The notes beneath the pieces are model-generated. The model worked only from the letters and a program-made list of their open reading frames with translations. It was not told the origin of the DNA and made no database searches. From NCBI RefSeq assembly GCF_032854445.1, contig NC_088306.1, positions 15,307,386-15,371,385 of the forward strand: a stretch of DNA of 64,000 nucleotides, in the 5' to 3' direction. The position numbers and the translations under genes are program-made. Shown here in pieces: positions 58,301 through 62,450 of this stretch. The stretch comes from Liolophura sinensis. Taxonomy: Eukaryota > Mollusca > Polyplacophora > Chitonida > Chitonidae. Each line of letters starts with the position of its first letter. Position 1 is the stretch's first letter.

Positions 58301-59881
58301 CAAAAGCAGGAATTTTGTATTCAAGATAAATACCCTGAAATTAATTATTGCAAATTAGCTTGAAAGAACTTGCAGTGAATCCAATTGCCTGTTTTCCTGA
58401 ACACATTAACAGGCGCTTGTTTGATATTTAAGACTGAAACGTTTGACTACTGTTGCAATGCCAAAAAAAAAAAAAAAAAAAAAAAAAACTCATAACACAG
58501 ATGTCCATTTGACTGCATTGTATTAAAATGCAGTCCCATGAACAGGAAAGCGAAAAACAAATAACTTCACACCAGCCTTGACAATGACATTTCTTTCATT
58601 GGATAATTCTAATATGCCCTTACTTGTAGTCTTCAAAAGGTTGTACTGATATATATATCTGTTTGTATTTGGGTTTTTAAGCTTAATTGTATTTTGCGCC
58701 TGATCACATCATTTCCACATTAACATGACTAATAACTTCATCATCTAACCTAGAATGTATCCTTCTTGCATTTCCTTCAATCCGCTGTTCTAAACTTCAT
58801 TGCTTTTTTCTCCAATTTCTATGTAATCTTGACCTAACGAGGTTATGGCGCTATGTTCATATAGCTTCAGGGTTTTCTTCTATCATTATTATAGAGTGCG
58901 GAGCTTCTTTATGTGAATGAGGGGTGATGACTGAAAGCCGTACGTTGGCAATATTTCAGCCATATCATGCTAATTGTTATTAAATGAAATACAGGGTTGA
59001 CTATGAATTTGGAGTCACAAAAAAAAAAGAAAATAATTAAAAAAAAAAGAAATACATGCATAATAAATCATGAGTGAGTAATGAAGGCACAATTTAATTT
59101 TAATTTAATACTAGTTGTACTTGAAAATTTTGTAGGCATGCTTAATATATATGGGTTTAATAATCACTGGTGTTGTTGAAAAGCCTCTGTGTGAAGGTTA
59201 ACAACATATTTTCGTGGAATTTGGTTTGATCTTTTATGGGATATACTTGAACTGGGATATAAATTTGGGAGACGTTCATAGAAATTCTTTTCAATTTACT
59301 GGTGTCAGCATTTGATGTATACAGAGAAATATACTATTTTAATAGTATTTGTTTAGTATGGTGCATGGGTATTTATGTGTTTCCATTTTATGTTTTTGTT
59401 TATAATTTCTTTTTGGGTGTTTGTTGTAGAAATGCATGATTTCTTATTTCCTGTACACATGCTTGGATTCAGACACATTTTGTGATAATTTTTTTTTTCT
59501 CAAATTCTGTCTTTTCTTATCGTCTTTGGTTTCATATTTTAAGTGAGTTAGGCGTTAGACAGTTTGCAGTGTAATGTTACTTGAATGTCAGTATTTTACC
59601 ACCTGAAAAATTACATGCAAGTTTATGGTATATTTGTGGGCAGTGCCTGAGAACCACATTATGGGTAACAAAGACAATGTTTTTTGCATGAAGCACCCAG
59701 TTTTGCTTCAGAAAGGCATTTAAACGTACACTTTATTTTGATAAGGACATTTTTTTTTATTAATTTTCCTGAAATATTTGAAAATATTTTTTTTATTGTT
59801 TCTGTCTTCCTTTTCAGACGTGCCCAGGAGTTTGCATCATTGATGAACATCCAACAGAAGAAAGTTGATAGGCGAAAATGA
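1248..59881 (+). CDS. SCHIP1: IQCJ-SCHIP1 orthologue, eight coding exons, 5' partial
   Basis: Join 1248-1328, 10761-11787, 45101-45367, 53239-53403, 53906-53977, 55528-55645, 56392-56485, 59818-59881. All phases agree and the visible product is 628 residues. Residues 1-40 match the IQCJ part ([11 protein letters not shown], then an IQ-like helix [12 protein letters not shown]). A low-complexity Ser/Asp/Glu region follows. Residues 355-628 are the SCHIP-1 domain with [48 protein letters not shown], and the coiled coil [10 protein letters not shown] to [11 protein letters not shown]. Known for the family: SCHIP1 binds merlin (NF2). Mammalian IQCJ-SCHIP1 binds calmodulin and ankyrin-G at axon initial segments and nodes. 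Drosophila Schip1 links Expanded to Tao-1 in Hippo signalling. Which of these roles applies here is inference. The start codon lies upstream of the window because the first visible exon begins inside a codon. Confidence 0.95.
2905..3116 (+). mobile_element. MITE-like family 1, about 210 bp
   Basis: Terminal inverted repeats CTTCTTCAACCTTTTCG and AAAAAGGTTGAGGAATTA. The shared interior GTGTTTATTCAAACATT ... TAGACTG ... CACTTTTTGTGAAG recurs in the other copies. No coding capacity. Probably a non-autonomous DNA transposon with TA-type insertion (inference). Confidence 0.72.
3733..3894 (+). mobile_element. SINE family A, 5'-truncated
   Basis: Body and tail with a short internal duplication around TATTCATCGTATAAG. 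Nine-base flanking repeats ATACTTTCT occur at 3724-3732 and 3895-3903. Confidence 0.82.
3943..4142 (+). mobile_element. MITE-like family 2
   Basis: CTTATTCCTCAACCTTTTCA at the left and AAAAGGTTGAAGATTTACAG at the right. Shared interior AGAAATAATATGCACAG and AAATTCCACTG. Confidence 0.75.
5615..5884 (+). mobile_element. SINE family A, full-length copy
   Basis: tRNA-derived SINE. The head contains an A-box-like TGGCTTAGTCGG and a B-box-like GAGTTCAAGACC. The body runs through ACCATAATGCTGGCCGCC and the tail through GAAATATTCTTGAGTATGG to (AAAT)n. Flanking repeats AAACTCAGACA (5604-5614) and AAACTCAAACA (5885-5895) are a target-site duplication with one mismatch. Confidence 0.88.
5941..5990 (+). 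mobile_element. SINE family A, short tail-proximal fragment
   Basis: Degenerate match to the GTATAAGTGAAAT...TGAGTATG segment, just downstream of the full copy at 5615. Confidence 0.5.
8521..8679 (+). mobile_element. SINE family A, 5'-truncated
   Basis: Begins at GCCGTAAGTGAGAAGG and keeps the CACCATAATGCTGGCCGCC body and the (AAAT)n tail. No clear target-site duplication was found. Confidence 0.8.
9466..9580 (-). repeat. weak interspersed repeat, partner at 17890-17990
   Basis: The complement of this stretch (AAAAAGTGCATTTTTA ... GTCACAAAA ... ATCACCTTAC) resembles 17890-17990 in order and spacing. The two lie in opposite orientations. Family unknown. Confidence 0.4.
10761..11787 (+). CDS. 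SCHIP1: SCHIP1 exon B: IQ helix plus long acidic/serine-rich region
   Basis: Acceptor TTTTCCCCACAG ends at 10760 and donor GAG|GTAGGT at 11788. The exon is 1027 nt and gives 342 full codons. It opens with [12 protein letters not shown], an incomplete IQ motif (Leu-Gln, a basic residue, Ala in place of Gly). A Ser/Asp/Glu-rich stretch follows. Next is an ordered-looking block, [20 protein letters not shown] to LPFDLHK (11188-11313). Two LPKN repeats come after it ([18 protein letters not shown]). The exon ends in the conserved helix [22 protein letters not shown] that begins the SCHIP-1 domain. The ATG at 10612 is in frame but lies in intron sequence. Confidence 0.93.
12250..12412 (-). mobile_element. 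SINE family A, minus-strand, truncated
   Basis: Reads as the complement of the family: (ATTT)n, then GATTGGTGTTTTACGC, then CATTATGGTGGGAGG. It is directly followed by a plus-strand fragment at 12421. Confidence 0.85.
12421..12501 (+). mobile_element. SINE family A, degenerate plus-strand fragment
   Basis: GTGGGTTTCCCTGATTCCC to CAATCAGATAAATAAG is a diverged tail half, in opposite orientation to the adjacent copy. Confidence 0.6.
13335..13612 (+). mobile_element. SINE family B-related, degenerate copy
   Basis: Contains GATCAAACCTGGG (B-box region), GCTGCCTCATTTGGTGCTCA and GATTAGAGCAAAGAAACAGG. It ends with an eroded family B tail (AAAATTGTTGTGCGGCGTAA). It shares its middle with the 55784 element. 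Confidence 0.6.
13976..14036 (+). mobile_element. SINE family B, 61-bp tail-only insertion
   Basis: Only the last 61 bases of family B are present (TATGACTGAAAAATTG to CACTCACTCACT). Perfect 14-bp repeats CATATTGCAACATT flank it at 13962-13975 and 14037-14050. Confidence 0.9.
14180..14288. repeat. 21-bp AT-rich tandem repeat, five copies
   Basis: AGTTATTATGTATCATATAAT repeats with minor changes. Confidence 0.88.
14519..14735 (+). mobile_element. MITE-like family 1
   Basis: Ends GTAATTCTTCAACCTTTTTG and GGTTGAGGAATTAGAG. The interior contains GCATTATTCTGAGTAGACTG and ATCAATCCAACCAACATAG. Confidence 0.78.
15430..15547 (+). mobile_element. SINE family A, 5'-truncated
   Basis: Starts near ATGGTTGTGGACTTC and runs to CAATCAAATAAATAAAT. 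A minus-strand fragment follows at 15576. Confidence 0.75.
15576..15624 (-). mobile_element. SINE family A, minus-strand tail fragment
   Basis: ATTGTTTGACCTGTGTATTA to CAATAATATTTCACCTC is the diverged complement of the tail. Confidence 0.5.
16922..16960 (+). mobile_element. SINE family A, tail fragment
   Basis: GTATGGTGTAAGACACCAAT followed by CAAATAAATAAAT. Only the 3' end is present. Confidence 0.65.
17890..17995 (+). repeat. weak interspersed repeat, partner at 9466-9580
   Basis: AAAAAGTGCATTTTTA, then AATGTCACAAAAAC, then GTCATCTTACC, matching the complement of the earlier copy. Confidence 0.4.
18150..18260 (+). mobile_element. SINE family A, internally deleted
   Basis: Keeps CAGCAACCTGCGGATGG and then jumps to TGCTGGCTGCCG and the tail. 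The middle of the body is deleted. Confidence 0.75.
19081..19229 (+). mobile_element. SINE family A, 5'-truncated
   Basis: Clear body and tail from ACGTGGGAAAGTC to (AAAT)n. Weak flanking similarity (AAACTGAATT and AAACTGTATT) may be an eroded target-site duplication. Confidence 0.82.
20708..20914 (+). mobile_element. MITE-like family 2, eroded ends
   Basis: Interior GTGTAGAGAAATAGTCTGCA and CATAAATTCCACTG are preserved. The right end is AGAAAAGATTTACGG. Confidence 0.65.
25569..25610 (+). CDS. candidate alternative first exon of SCHIP1 (short isoform)
   Basis: An ATG at 25569 opens 14 codons, [14 protein letters not shown], that end exactly at a consensus donor, TGG|GTAAGT (25611). The phase is 0, as required to join exon C at 45101. 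An in-frame TAA lies nine codons upstream, so the reading frame is bounded on its 5' side. The acidic, Trp-ending peptide resembles in character the DFDVYN...MDWETL helix it would replace. Short SCHIP1 isoforms from internal promoters are known in vertebrates. No TATA box is obvious and the exon is too short for homology to settle it. Confidence 0.4.
26722..27055 (+). mobile_element. SINE family B, full-length copy
   Basis: The tRNA-like head carries GTTGGTAGAGTGTCCGC and B-box GGGTCAATCC. The 3' end is TCATATGACTGAAAAATTG ... TTAAACCCCAAGCACTC followed by (CACT)n. The 9-bp duplication AGAAAAGGA lies at 26713-26721 and 27056-27064. Confidence 0.88.
28640..29200. repeat. degenerate 56-bp repeat with 113-bp higher order
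   Basis: GACATTCATATGANTGGCACT recurs about every 56 bp, alternating with CATTCAAAAG or CATCCAAAAG words. The blocks at 28650 and 28763 are near-identical, 113 bp apart. Later units (28870-29170) are eroded. Confidence 0.75.
29482..29502. repeat. poly(T) run, 21 bp
   Basis: Pure T-run with no adjoining element recognised on either side. Confidence 0.9.
31005..31570. repeat. 39-bp minisatellite, about 15 copies
   Basis: ACAGAACATT recurs every 39 bp (31013, 31052, 31091 and so on) with TGCATACATGTAGTGTCAG and CAATGTTGTC between. One unit near 31170 is short. Because 39 is divisible by 3, several frames on both strands stay open, giving ORFs up to 230 codons that are repeat artefacts. Confidence 0.93.
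31744..31812. repeat. 36-bp direct duplication, C-rich
   Basis: Two copies of CCCCTCATCACCCCACCCCC ending in CTCTCCCACCC. The G-rich complement has multiple G-runs. Confidence 0.8.
32573..32772 (+). mobile_element. MITE-like family 1, eroded 3' end
   Basis: Starts CTGTAATTCATTAACCTTTT and shares TATTCTGAAGGCAGTATTC and CCTGAAATTGGCCAAGG. The right terminus is degenerate. Confidence 0.68.
34441..34850 (+). pseudogene. decayed LINE (non-LTR retrotransposon) reverse transcriptase C-terminus
   Basis: In pieced frames the translation gives the usual C-terminal signature of LINE reverse transcriptases: [11 protein letters not shown], then [10 protein letters not shown], then [12 protein letters not shown], then [10 protein letters not shown] and [12 protein letters not shown] stop follows CAARII and a frameshift precedes LRDYCC, so it is dead. 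An ATT-rich microsatellite follows at 34852-34910, possibly the element's 3' tail. Family (CR1/Jockey-like) is not resolved. Confidence 0.7.
34852..34910. repeat. ATT/GATT microsatellite
   Basis: (ATT)n with interspersed GATT units, directly after the LINE relic. Confidence 0.88.
37385..37547. repeat. short TTCATCATCACAGTTT repeat
   Basis: About eight irregular units of 13-21 bp built on CATCATCACAG. It gives a spurious His/Ser-rich frame. Confidence 0.8.
37628..37730. repeat. 103-bp imperfect hairpin
   Basis: Arms GTTACATGGTTACTCAGTGA and TCACTGAGTACCCATGTAAC flank an inner pair (ATGGTGTCAAT and ATTGACACCGCAT) around a loop of about 10 nt. Probably a tiny palindromic MITE. Not an annotated RNA. 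Confidence 0.65.
39111..39191 (+). CDS. candidate cassette or alternative first exon of SCHIP1
   Basis: A pyrimidine-rich tract and CTCAG end at 39110, and a donor-like TCG|GTAAAA starts at 39192. The 81 nt between them are open in phase 0 and would insert 27 residues ([15 protein letters not shown], then [12 protein letters not shown]) between exons B and C without a shift. Alternatively the ATG at 39117, in good context (GAC ATG G), starts a 25-codon first exon. The GTAAAA donor is weak and no homologue was recognised, so this is a candidate only. Confidence 0.33.
39740..39878. repeat. 22-bp tandem repeat, about six copies
   Basis: ACACACATGTACACGTATAT followed by AA, repeated from about 39749 every 22 bp. 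Alternating purine/pyrimidine throughout, so it is Z-DNA-prone. Confidence 0.88.
40940..41200 (+). mobile_element. SINE family A, full-length copy with perfect target-site duplication
   Basis: Full tRNA-like head (GTGGTTCAGTTGG ... GAGTTCAAGTCC), body and (AAAT)n tail. It is bounded by identical 13-bp repeats ATACTTTGTTTAG at 40927-40939 and 41201-41213. This fixes both ends of the element and shows target-primed insertion. Confidence 0.93.
41526..41640 (+). mobile_element. SINE family A, 5'-truncated
   Basis: GTGGGTTTCCTCTAGGCTCT to (AAAT)n. Tail half only. Confidence 0.78.
41915..41938. repeat. CT microsatellite
   Basis: Uninterrupted (CT)n of about 12 units. Confidence 0.9.
42089..42200 (+). 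mobile_element. SINE family A, degenerate copy
   Basis: Diverged body (CAACCTGCAGATGGTC, CCATCATAATGATG) and tail (CACCAATCAAATAAG). Confidence 0.6.
42725..42926 (-). mobile_element. MITE-like family 1, reverse orientation
   Basis: TAATTCCTCAACTTTTTCGC at the left and GCGAAAAAAATTGAATAATT at the right. The interior reads as the complement of the other copies (GACTTCACAAAAAGTATTA). Confidence 0.75.
43569..43745 (-). mobile_element. SINE family A-related copy, minus strand
   Basis: The complement contains GATGGTTGTGGG, CATGGGAAGGTGTGCCAG and a head-like stretch before it. The segment between the GGGTTTCC region and the tail is deleted or diverged. It lies 100 bp before the foldback at 43845. 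Confidence 0.6.
43845..44720. repeat. 876-bp foldback: two 283-bp inverted arms around a 311-bp spacer
   Basis: The left arm, 43845-44127 (ACATTAGACTCAACCTCAGA to CTTGACCCTGTGAATTT), is the near-perfect complement of the right arm, 44438-44720. The two have the same length by eye. The spacer holds no ORF. No target-site duplication was found. The element lies about 380 bp upstream of exon C, in transcribed intron, and could form a long duplex in pre-mRNA. It may be a MITE or foldback transposon with long terminal inverted repeats. Confidence 0.85.
45101..45367 (+). CDS. SCHIP1: SCHIP1 exon C: SCHIP-1 domain core
   Basis: Acceptor TTTTGATAG ends at 45100 and donor GAG|GTAAGG starts at 45368. 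It has 89 codons and is phase 0 at both ends. It encodes [31 protein letters not shown], then [16 protein letters not shown], which is nearly identical to the vertebrate SCHIP1 core. A variable Gly/Asp/Ser-rich tail follows. Because the exon is phase 0 at its 5' end, alternative upstream first exons can be joined to it without a frame problem. Confidence 0.96.
47120..47162 (+). promoter_or_regulatory. candidate internal promoter: CRE, CCAAT box, TATA box
   Basis: A perfect CRE palindrome TGACGTCA lies at 47120-47127, AGCCAATC with CCAAT at 47135-47139, and TATATAA at 47156-47162, all within 43 bp and in canonical order. Transcription would be expected to start near 47187-47193, just before an ATG at 47200. 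It lies in the intron between exons C and D. The arrangement is visible; promoter activity is inference. Confidence 0.4.
47185..47565 (+). CDS. unrecognised ORF downstream of the CRE/CCAAT/TATA cluster
   Basis: ATG codons at 47185 and 47200 open a frame that stays open to 47565. The first part ([20 protein letters not shown], then [14 protein letters not shown]) is acidic and protein-like. The rest drifts into hydrophobic, low-quality sequence, so only about 45 residues look real. The LPYQFEP stretch recalls the acidic N-terminal motif of a large animal family annotated as P2X7-like, but that is from memory and weak. It could be a first exon whose donor I cannot place, or a decayed duplicate. 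Confidence 0.25.
   Translation: MSFFAMDFSCTEANMLPYQFEPIVDNGEVPNYDIDIPGLTSDSEFQTLNLIFVQVHWQYYGLAGFCIIWCYTVGLHFMCISNLIFTILLFCPLHSKYHSFPQVDLLQKLIFVHLIKAVLKTILTAV
48694..48959 (+). mobile_element. SINE family A, full-length copy
   Basis: Head, body and tail as in the 40940 copy. Flanks TTATTTATGGCTCT (48680-48693) and TTATTTATGACTCT (48960-48973) form a 14-bp duplication with one mismatch. Confidence 0.92.
49471..49612 (+). mobile_element. MITE-like family 1, 3'-truncated
   Basis: CCGTAATTCAGTAAGCTTTC to CAACCTGTGTAGTTTTGTG, then abrupt loss of similarity before a SINE. It also shares about 23 bp of 5' flank with the copy at 52261. Confidence 0.68.
49642..49752 (+). mobile_element. SINE family A, 5'-truncated
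   Basis: TTGGGTTTCCTTCCATCTC to a GAAATAAATAAAT tail. It sits where the MITE copy starting at 49471 is broken off. Confidence 0.7.
51381..51650. repeat. about 118-bp repeat, three units
   Basis: GGTTAAGC/GGTTAATC starts units at 51381, 51498 and 51619. Each contains a T-run, GGGCTATCACACATGG and GCTCCCTAGTTTAAG, with decay in the third. Confidence 0.78.
52261..52476 (+). mobile_element. MITE-like family 1
   Basis: CGGTAATTTCGTTAAGC at the left and AAAAGGTTGAGAAATTACGG at the right, with the complete interior. Confidence 0.78.
52605..52865. repeat. 21-bp minisatellite, about 12 copies
   Basis: The unit is roughly GACCTCTTTGGTTTCAATCTA, alternating CTCTTTGG and CTCATTGG. It lies in intron C-D, about 370 bp before exon D. 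Its open frames on both strands are artefacts of a period divisible by 3. Confidence 0.9.
53050..53128 (+). mobile_element. SINE family A, tail fragment
   Basis: CCACCATAATGAGGGGGCC to CAATCAAATAAATAAA. It ends about 110 bp before the exon D acceptor. Confidence 0.72.
53239..53403 (+). CDS. SCHIP1: SCHIP1 exon D: acidic linker and start of coiled coil
   Basis: Acceptor TTATTTTCAG ends at 53238 and donor CAG|GTAAGA starts at 53404. It has 55 codons in phase 0. The end, [21 protein letters not shown], matches the vertebrate segment [20 protein letters not shown] in order and spacing. The 5' half ([20 protein letters not shown]) is a basic, Pro/Ser-rich and probably disordered linker. Confidence 0.95.
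53631..53850 (+). mobile_element. MITE-like family 2 inside the 502-bp intron between exons D and E
   Basis: AACCTTTTCAACCGCCTC at the left and GTTGAAAAGGTTGAAGATTT at the right. Interior GTGTAGAGAAATAATTTGCA. It makes up about 44% of intron 53404-53905. Confidence 0.75.
53906..53977 (+). CDS. SCHIP1: SCHIP1 exon E
   Basis: Acceptor ACCCTTCACAG ends at 53905 and donor ATG|GTGAGC starts at 53978. This 72-nt phase-0 exon encodes [18 protein letters not shown] and SPIADM, corresponding to vertebrate [20 protein letters not shown]. Skipping it would preserve the reading frame, so it could be alternative, but nothing in the sequence shows that. Confidence 0.94.
54099..55338 (+). repeat. 113-bp minisatellite, 11 copies, SINE-derived
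   Basis: AGGATATCACC recurs at 54099, 54211, 54324, 54437, 54550, 54663, 54776, 54889, 55002, 55115 and 55227, a period of 112-113 bp. Half of each unit (GTTTCCTCTGGGACTGTGC, then GGTTTCCCCTTCCTGTAAT and GTTGGTAGC) is a diverged SINE family A body. Confidence 0.93.
55331..55379 (+). mobile_element. SINE family A tail capping the 113-bp array
   Basis: The last unit continues without a break into ATTCATCGTATGGCGTAAAA and CAGTAAATAAATAAATAAA, the normal SINE 3' end. Confidence 0.8.
55528..55645 (+). CDS. SCHIP1: SCHIP1 exon F: C-terminal coiled coil, part 1
   Basis: Acceptor CTGGTTACAG ends at 55527 and donor GAAA|GTAAGT starts at 55646. The 118 nt leave one base (A) that completes an Asn codon with exon G. 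The product runs [20 protein letters not shown], then [19 protein letters not shown]. The second part matches the vertebrate [17 protein letters not shown] block, which is the family's dimerising coiled coil. Confidence 0.95.
55784..55975 (+). mobile_element. tRNA-derived SINE related to family B, 3'-incomplete
   Basis: Head with TAATGGTTAGAGTGTCTGC and B-box GGATCAAATCCGGGC. The body has GCTGCCTCACTTGGTGCACA and GAGAGATTAGAGGAAGATAA, as in the 13335 copy. The CACT tail is missing. It lies in the short intron between exons F and G. Confidence 0.7.
56293..56376. repeat. 18-bp tandem repeat just upstream of the exon G acceptor
   Basis: GAACCCTTGTGGTGAGTT repeats at 56293, 56311, 56329 and 56347, with a partial fifth copy. 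Each copy carries GTGAGTT, which resembles a splice donor. It ends 15 bp before the acceptor AG. Confidence 0.88.
56392..56485 (+). CDS. SCHIP1: SCHIP1 exon G: C-terminal coiled coil, part 2
   Basis: Acceptor CCATGTTTCAG ends at 56391 and donor ACAAG|GTGACC starts at 56486. It encodes [20 protein letters not shown] and [10 protein letters not shown] plus two bases of an Arg codon. The match to vertebrate [31 protein letters not shown] is close to residue-for-residue. An 18-bp tandem repeat sits immediately upstream of the acceptor. Confidence 0.96.
57172..57333 (+). mobile_element. SINE family A, 5'-truncated, with perfect target-site duplication
   Basis: Begins at GTCTGCCAGCAACCTGCGG and ends in (AAAT)n. 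It carries an internal partial duplication around ACATAATGCTGG. Identical 12-bp flanks ATTTTATCATGG lie at 57160-57171 and 57334-57345. Confidence 0.9.
57587..57705 (+). mobile_element. MITE-like family 1, short derivative
   Basis: CTAATTTCTCAACCATTTT at the left and AGATTGAGGAATTGGG at the right, with a shortened interior. Confidence 0.4.
58463..58488. repeat. poly(A) run, 26 bp
   Basis: Pure A-run in the last intron. No processed pseudogene was recognised upstream of it. Confidence 0.9.
59818..59881 (+). CDS. SCHIP1: SCHIP1 exon H: C-terminus and stop
   Basis: Acceptor TTCCTTTTCAG ends at 59817. The first base completes the Arg codon split from exon G. Twenty residues follow ([20 protein letters not shown]) and then TGA at 59879-59881. 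This is a short basic tail in the position of the vertebrate HAESQQKHMAEK tail. Confidence 0.93.
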
Positions 59882-60115
59882 TGGTCGTCTCTGCTCTAGA
59901 TGACAAAATTCTCTTCTCATTGGGGGGAGTAATGTGGACAGTATCTGATAGTGGAACACATTTGTTGGTGAAATCACGCGGAGGAGTCATTACACTAGAC
60001 ATGCCGACGACAATCTGTGCTGAACGCGCAAACCAGGATTTAATCTCAAAGCCTTTTTCACAAAAGGTTGATCCAATCTTGAATGAACCTAAAGTACTGT
60101 AATAAAGACGTGTTC
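59882..60115 (+). other. SCHIP1: SCHIP1 3' untranslated region, minimal extent
   Basis: The sequence after the stop holds no repeat up to the first AATAAA, so this is the shortest plausible 3' UTR. A longer form that runs into the 42-bp repeat array, with a second AATAAA at 61521, cannot be excluded. Confidence 0.55.
60101..60106 (+). promoter_or_regulatory. candidate polyadenylation signal AATAAA
   Basis: This is the first canonical AATAAA after the SCHIP1 stop, 220 bases downstream. Alternative hexamer: 61521-61526. Which one is used needs transcript 3' ends. Confidence 0.5.
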
Positions 60116-60667
60116 AAAGACAAGAAAAACATTGGAAGAGAAATGTGCATTTCAATTCTATGACTTGAAATTCAAGTGGAAAAATATGACTCTTTCGTGA
60201 ATATTACTGGATTCTTCTTCTTTGACCAAAGTCTTGTGCACATGTTTCGTCAACAACAACAACAACTATACACTGTGATGTGTATTGTCCAACTGCAACA
60301 GCTTAACAATCAGAGTTTGCTCGTTTGGTCTATCTGGCCAATCACAGTACAGATCATGGGATTTCTAAGAGTCTACAGATAGCTTTTTGATTGAGATCGA
60401 CAGCCATTTGTTAAGAATTGTTCTCAAAATACTCTGCACCTATGATATTAGGCCTGATTATAGTGTGTGTAATTCCTCTGAAACTGACCCCTCAAAACCG
60501 TACAGTCACCAGTGGCTTATAAGAACCTGAGGTAGAGATGCTGTAATAATGTTGCTCTTGATGATGTTGCATCATTTATACCATAAATATATCTTTCTGA
60601 ACTGAGAACACGTGTTCAAGAGCACACTTTAATCCAGTGGATAGCATAAAAAGGCATTATTTTGAAA

Positions 60668-61240
60668 TGGTTCGAGAATGTTCGAATTGGATTGGAAATG
60701 GTGAATTTGTGGGAAGAGTGCTGATGCAGTGGATTTCAAATTGTGCATTTGCAGGAACATTAAATTGCTAACCCAGTGGATTATGAATGGTGGATTTGCA
60801 GGAAAAGGGCTGACGCAGTGCATTACAAATGGTGGATCTGTGGAGGGAGTCCTGATCCAGTGGATTGTGAATGGTGGATTTGCAGGTAAAGGGCTGATGC
60901 AGTGCATTACAAATGGTGGATTTGTGGAGGGAGTCCTGATCCAGTGGATTATGAATGGTGGATTTGCAGGTGAAGGGCTGATTCAGTGGATTATGAATGG
61001 TGGATTTGCAGGAAAAGGGCTGATGCAGTGCATTACAAATGGTGGATTTGTGGAGGGAGTCCTGATTCAGTGGATTATGAATGGTGGATCAGAAAGAGCG
61101 CTGATCAGGTGAATTACAAGTTGTGGACTTGTGGGAAGATTGCTGATTACCCTGTGGATTGTGAATGAGGGATTTGTGGGAACACCGCTGATTCAATATA
61201 TTGTAAATGGTGAATTTGTGGGAACAGTGCTAATCCTTTG
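60668..61240. repeat. 42-bp minisatellite downstream of SCHIP1
   Basis: Units alternate between GGATTTGCAGGAAAAGGGC and GGATTTGTGGAGGGAGTCC, each followed by a TGATNCAGTG word and ATGGT. The alternation makes an 84-bp higher-order repeat. The period is 42, so a 127-codon frame stays open. No codon pattern suggests a real protein. Confidence 0.88.
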
Positions 61241-62004
61241 CATTTTGATGTGCAAGTGCTTCATAAGTGTGATCTGCCAGGAAAGGGAGATTAACTCCTT
61301 TATCTCAAAACCATTTCAGTCTTGTGGATATATGTATTCAGCAGTACTCATAAACTCGTGTTTAATGTTTAAAACCTGATTGGAAACCTGTAACATAATT
61401 TACATTTTCTTACACAGATTGATGCATATATGCTGCCCTGTTACATATACATGTATATGCATGATGTAGAAAACATAAGTAGATCAGTTTGAAACAAAGT
61501 TATGAGCGAACCATGAACTTAATAAAACCTGATTTGCTGTAATGTGTAAAGGAAATGTGTTGAGCACAGTGTAGATATATTGGTTACATAGGTGCATATA
61601 TGTACATGTACTGTAGTTGTTTGACAAATACCAAACCAATTAGCATTTTCTTCTTTAATCATGACATTGAATACTTTTACCATAAGGCTACATTTTGAAA
61701 GACACACAGTAGTCATCAATGAGTTACATTTCGTCTGAAACATAAAACCAAGTTTTGTGCTTTTACTTGTAGATGATATTTAATACTGGTAGAAATGGTA
61801 AAACACGTAGTACTTAGGTCCATCTCTTGCCATATTTACTGTTGCAAAGTGTAAATTTATGGTCCTTTGGTTTACCACCATGTCATTACACTGGCCACGT
61901 TAAACAAGGATGTTTTGTTGGTTTTTCTGTAGTTTTCCACTGGTATCATTGAAAGCCCTGAAGGTGCACTTGCCAATTCTGTGGTTGTATGTGGACTCAG
62001 TTTT

Positions 62005-62450
62005 AGACCTCTTAGCCTTGGTAGGATGAGATGCTTCAGTTTTTAACCATCTTAGCCTTGGCCTGATGAGATGTTCAGTTTTTAACCATCTTAGCCTTGG
62101 CAGGATGAGATGCTTCAGTTTTAAACCATCTTAGCCTTGGCCAGATGAGATGCTTCAGTTTTTAAATATCTTAGCGTTGGCCAGATGAGATGCTTCAGTT
62201 TTTAACCATCTTAGCCTTGGCAGGATGAGATGCTTCAGTTTTTAACCATCTTAGCCTTGGCAGGATGAGATGCTTCAGTTTTTAACCATCTTAGCCTTGG
62301 CCAGATGAGATGTTTCAGTTTTTAACCATCTTAGCCTTGGCAGGATGAGATGCTTCAGTTTTTAACCATCTTAGCCTTGGCCAGATGAGATGCTTCAGTT
62401 TTAAACCATCTTAGCCTTGGCCAGATGAGATGCTTTAGTTGTGGGCCTCA
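62005..62450. repeat. 40-bp minisatellite, about 11 copies
   Basis: CTTAGCCTTGG recurs at 62011, 62051, 62090, 62130 and then every 40 bp to 62410, with GATGAGATGCTTCAG and TTTTTAACCAT between. The last unit decays after 62430. Confidence 0.93.

Larger units (their letters stand above)
56486..59817. other. SCHIP1 intron between exons G and H (3.3 kb)
   Basis: Contains a truncated SINE (57172-57333), a MITE fragment (about 57587-57705) and a 26-bp poly(A) run (58463-58488). The remainder, 57720-58460 and 58490-59810, shows no gene or clear repeat. Confidence 0.6.

Noticed and set aside
60729-61112. 127-codon ORF downstream of SCHIP1
   Set aside because: Read-through of the 42-bp array with no sign of codon constraint or a promoter.
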